The notes under the pieces are model-generated. The model was given only the letters and a program-made list of their open reading frames with translations. It ran no database searches and was not told where the DNA came from. A DNA stretch of 6,121 nt from Halobacteria archaeon (GTDB lineage: Archaea; Halobacteriota; Syntropharchaeia; Alkanophagales; Methanospirareceae). How positions within the stretch are numbered: the first letter of the stretch is position 1; every line of letters begins with the position of its first letter. Both the position numbers and the translations under genes were made by a program. Positions 5,463-6,121 of the stretch are shown piece by piece. Where the stretch lies: contig JAOZPO010000087.1 of NCBI GenBank assembly GCA_029932715.1, positions 1 to 6,121 on the forward strand. The letters run 5' to 3'.

Positions 5463-6121
5463 ATGAATAAAGGAGAAGATAGAGGTAAAACTAATAAAGC
5501 GATATTAGGCATTGCAGTGGCTGCGGTTATTTTAGCTTCGGTAACAATAGCGATGCTGGGCAGCATAGAAGCGCACAGTACTGGCGGACCGTACAACATC
5601 ATTGCAAAACAGCCAGCAGCAGCACAAATGGTGCTAATCGGGCAGGATTTGGATTTCAGTCAAGACTGGGGAAGTAATATTGCAACAGTATCGCGCGTGA
5701 AGGAAGGCGCAGTGGAATGGACGAAAACGGCAGATGCGCAGAACCACCTTACCGTAAGCGAGGATGAAGACCAGTGGACACGAGCGGGTGCGTTTTATGT
5801 GAACTGGGTAAATGCGACAATATGGGATGCAAAGCTTACAGTTTCTAATCCCAGTATGCCACTGAAGCTGAAAGTAGGAACGAAAGAAGTATCGTCCATC
5901 GCCAGAGGTACTTCTCTTAGAGTGGATGCCGGAGGAATAAACCTGTTTGACGAGGATAAAGTTGACCTTGTTATAATAGGACCTAAAGGTCAGATAAAAA
6001 GCAAAAACGGATATACATTTGCTCCCATAACCGTGGGAGAATTGAGACAACTTACAGACATTGACACCACCAACTGGGACATTGGCTATTACACGTTCCA
6101 GGTGAAAACCAAACCACAAGC
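5463..6121 (+). CDS. secreted S-layer-like surface protein, 3' partial
   Basis: The frame opens at ATG 5463 and stays open to the right edge, giving 219 complete codons. The N-terminus MNKGEDRGKTNK is basic and is followed by a hydrophobic segment at residues 13-33 (AILGIAVAAVILASVTIAMLG). Cleavage is plausible after SIEA (34-37). This is a Sec signal peptide or a membrane anchor, so the rest lies outside the cell. The exported part carries AQMVLIGQDLDFS (54-66), a block resembling the GA-x-V-F-I-G-E-x-x-L-D-I start of the DUF3821-type S-layer domain of methanogens. It continues with beta-rich sequence, including FYVNW, LKLKVG, VDLVIIGPKGQ and NWDIGYYTFQV. One N-glycosylation sequon (NAT, 117-119) is visible and there is no Cys in the visible part. 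Consensus Shine-Dalgarno and TATA elements suggest high expression. Surface location is well supported; the family is inferred from memory and the C-terminus is not in the window. Confidence 0.8.
   Translation, partial: MNKGEDRGKTNKAILGIAVAAVILASVTIAMLGSIEAHSTGGPYNIIAKQPAAAQMVLIGQDLDFSQDWGSNIATVSRVKEGAVEWTKTADAQNHLTVSEDEDQWTRAGAFYVNWVNATIWDAKLTVSNPSMPLKLKVGTKEVSSIARGTSLRVDAGGINLFDEDKVDLVIIGPKGQIKSKNGYTFAPITVGELRQLTDIDTTNWDIGYYTFQVKTKPQ

Noticed and set aside
5414..5602. 62-codon minus-strand frame over the start of the surface-protein gene
   Set aside because: It is an antisense shadow of the signal-peptide region. Its hydrophobic character reflects the complement of Ala/Val/Ile codons.
5634..6119. 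161-codon open frame on the minus strand at the right edge
   Set aside because: It lies opposite the surface-protein gene. Its protein is rich in Cys, Tyr, Arg and Ser without any recognisable order, and it has no promoter or ribosome binding site. The plus-strand frame has a TATA box, a consensus Shine-Dalgarno site and a signal segment.

Overview
This window looks like a chromosomal stretch of a euryarchaeon, most likely a methanogen or ANME-type lineage. The reasons are an archaeal-type DRG GTPase, archaeal BRE/TATA-like elements about 25-30 nt upstream of several start codons (a leaderless arrangement), a family 4 iron-sulfur uracil-DNA glycosylase, and an S-layer-like secreted protein at the right edge. 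Base composition is moderate by eye and ATA, AGA and AGG codons are common throughout. A placement near the Methanophagales (ANME-1) or a relative is a guess from the look of the surface protein and codon use. It is not demonstrated.

Layout, left to right. A DRG-family GTPase (+) enters from the left edge, so its N-terminus is missing, and ends at 959. A 114-residue acidic helical protein of unknown function (+, 1005-1349) follows behind its own TATA-like promoter. A bacterial-type dephospho-CoA kinase (coaE, -, 1370-1978) and shikimate dehydrogenase (aroE, +, start preferred at 2030) diverge from one short AT-rich promoter core. A two-gene ABC exporter operon runs on the minus strand: the ATPase (3672-4601) comes first, and the permease (2881-3675) overlaps its end by 4 bp. 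A family 4 uracil-DNA glycosylase (+, start preferred at 4684) diverges from the ATPase gene across a region holding a 17-bp near-perfect palindrome. A 215-bp spacer holds a possible 51-codon minus-strand ORF and the promoter of the next gene. The window ends inside a secreted, probably S-layer-type protein gene (+, from 5463), which has a textbook GGAGGTGA ribosome binding site.

Functionally this is mostly housekeeping: a translation-associated GTPase, the last step of CoA synthesis, a step of aromatic amino-acid synthesis, and base-excision repair. An exporter of unknown cargo and a cell-surface protein complete the set. I see no CRISPR array, tRNA or rRNA gene, or insertion sequence, and no clear multi-gene novel system. 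The points most worth following are the palindromic operator candidate at 4617-4633, the shared coaE/aroE promoter core, the bacterial-type CoaE in an archaeal setting, and the spacer at 5271-5460 that is open on both strands.
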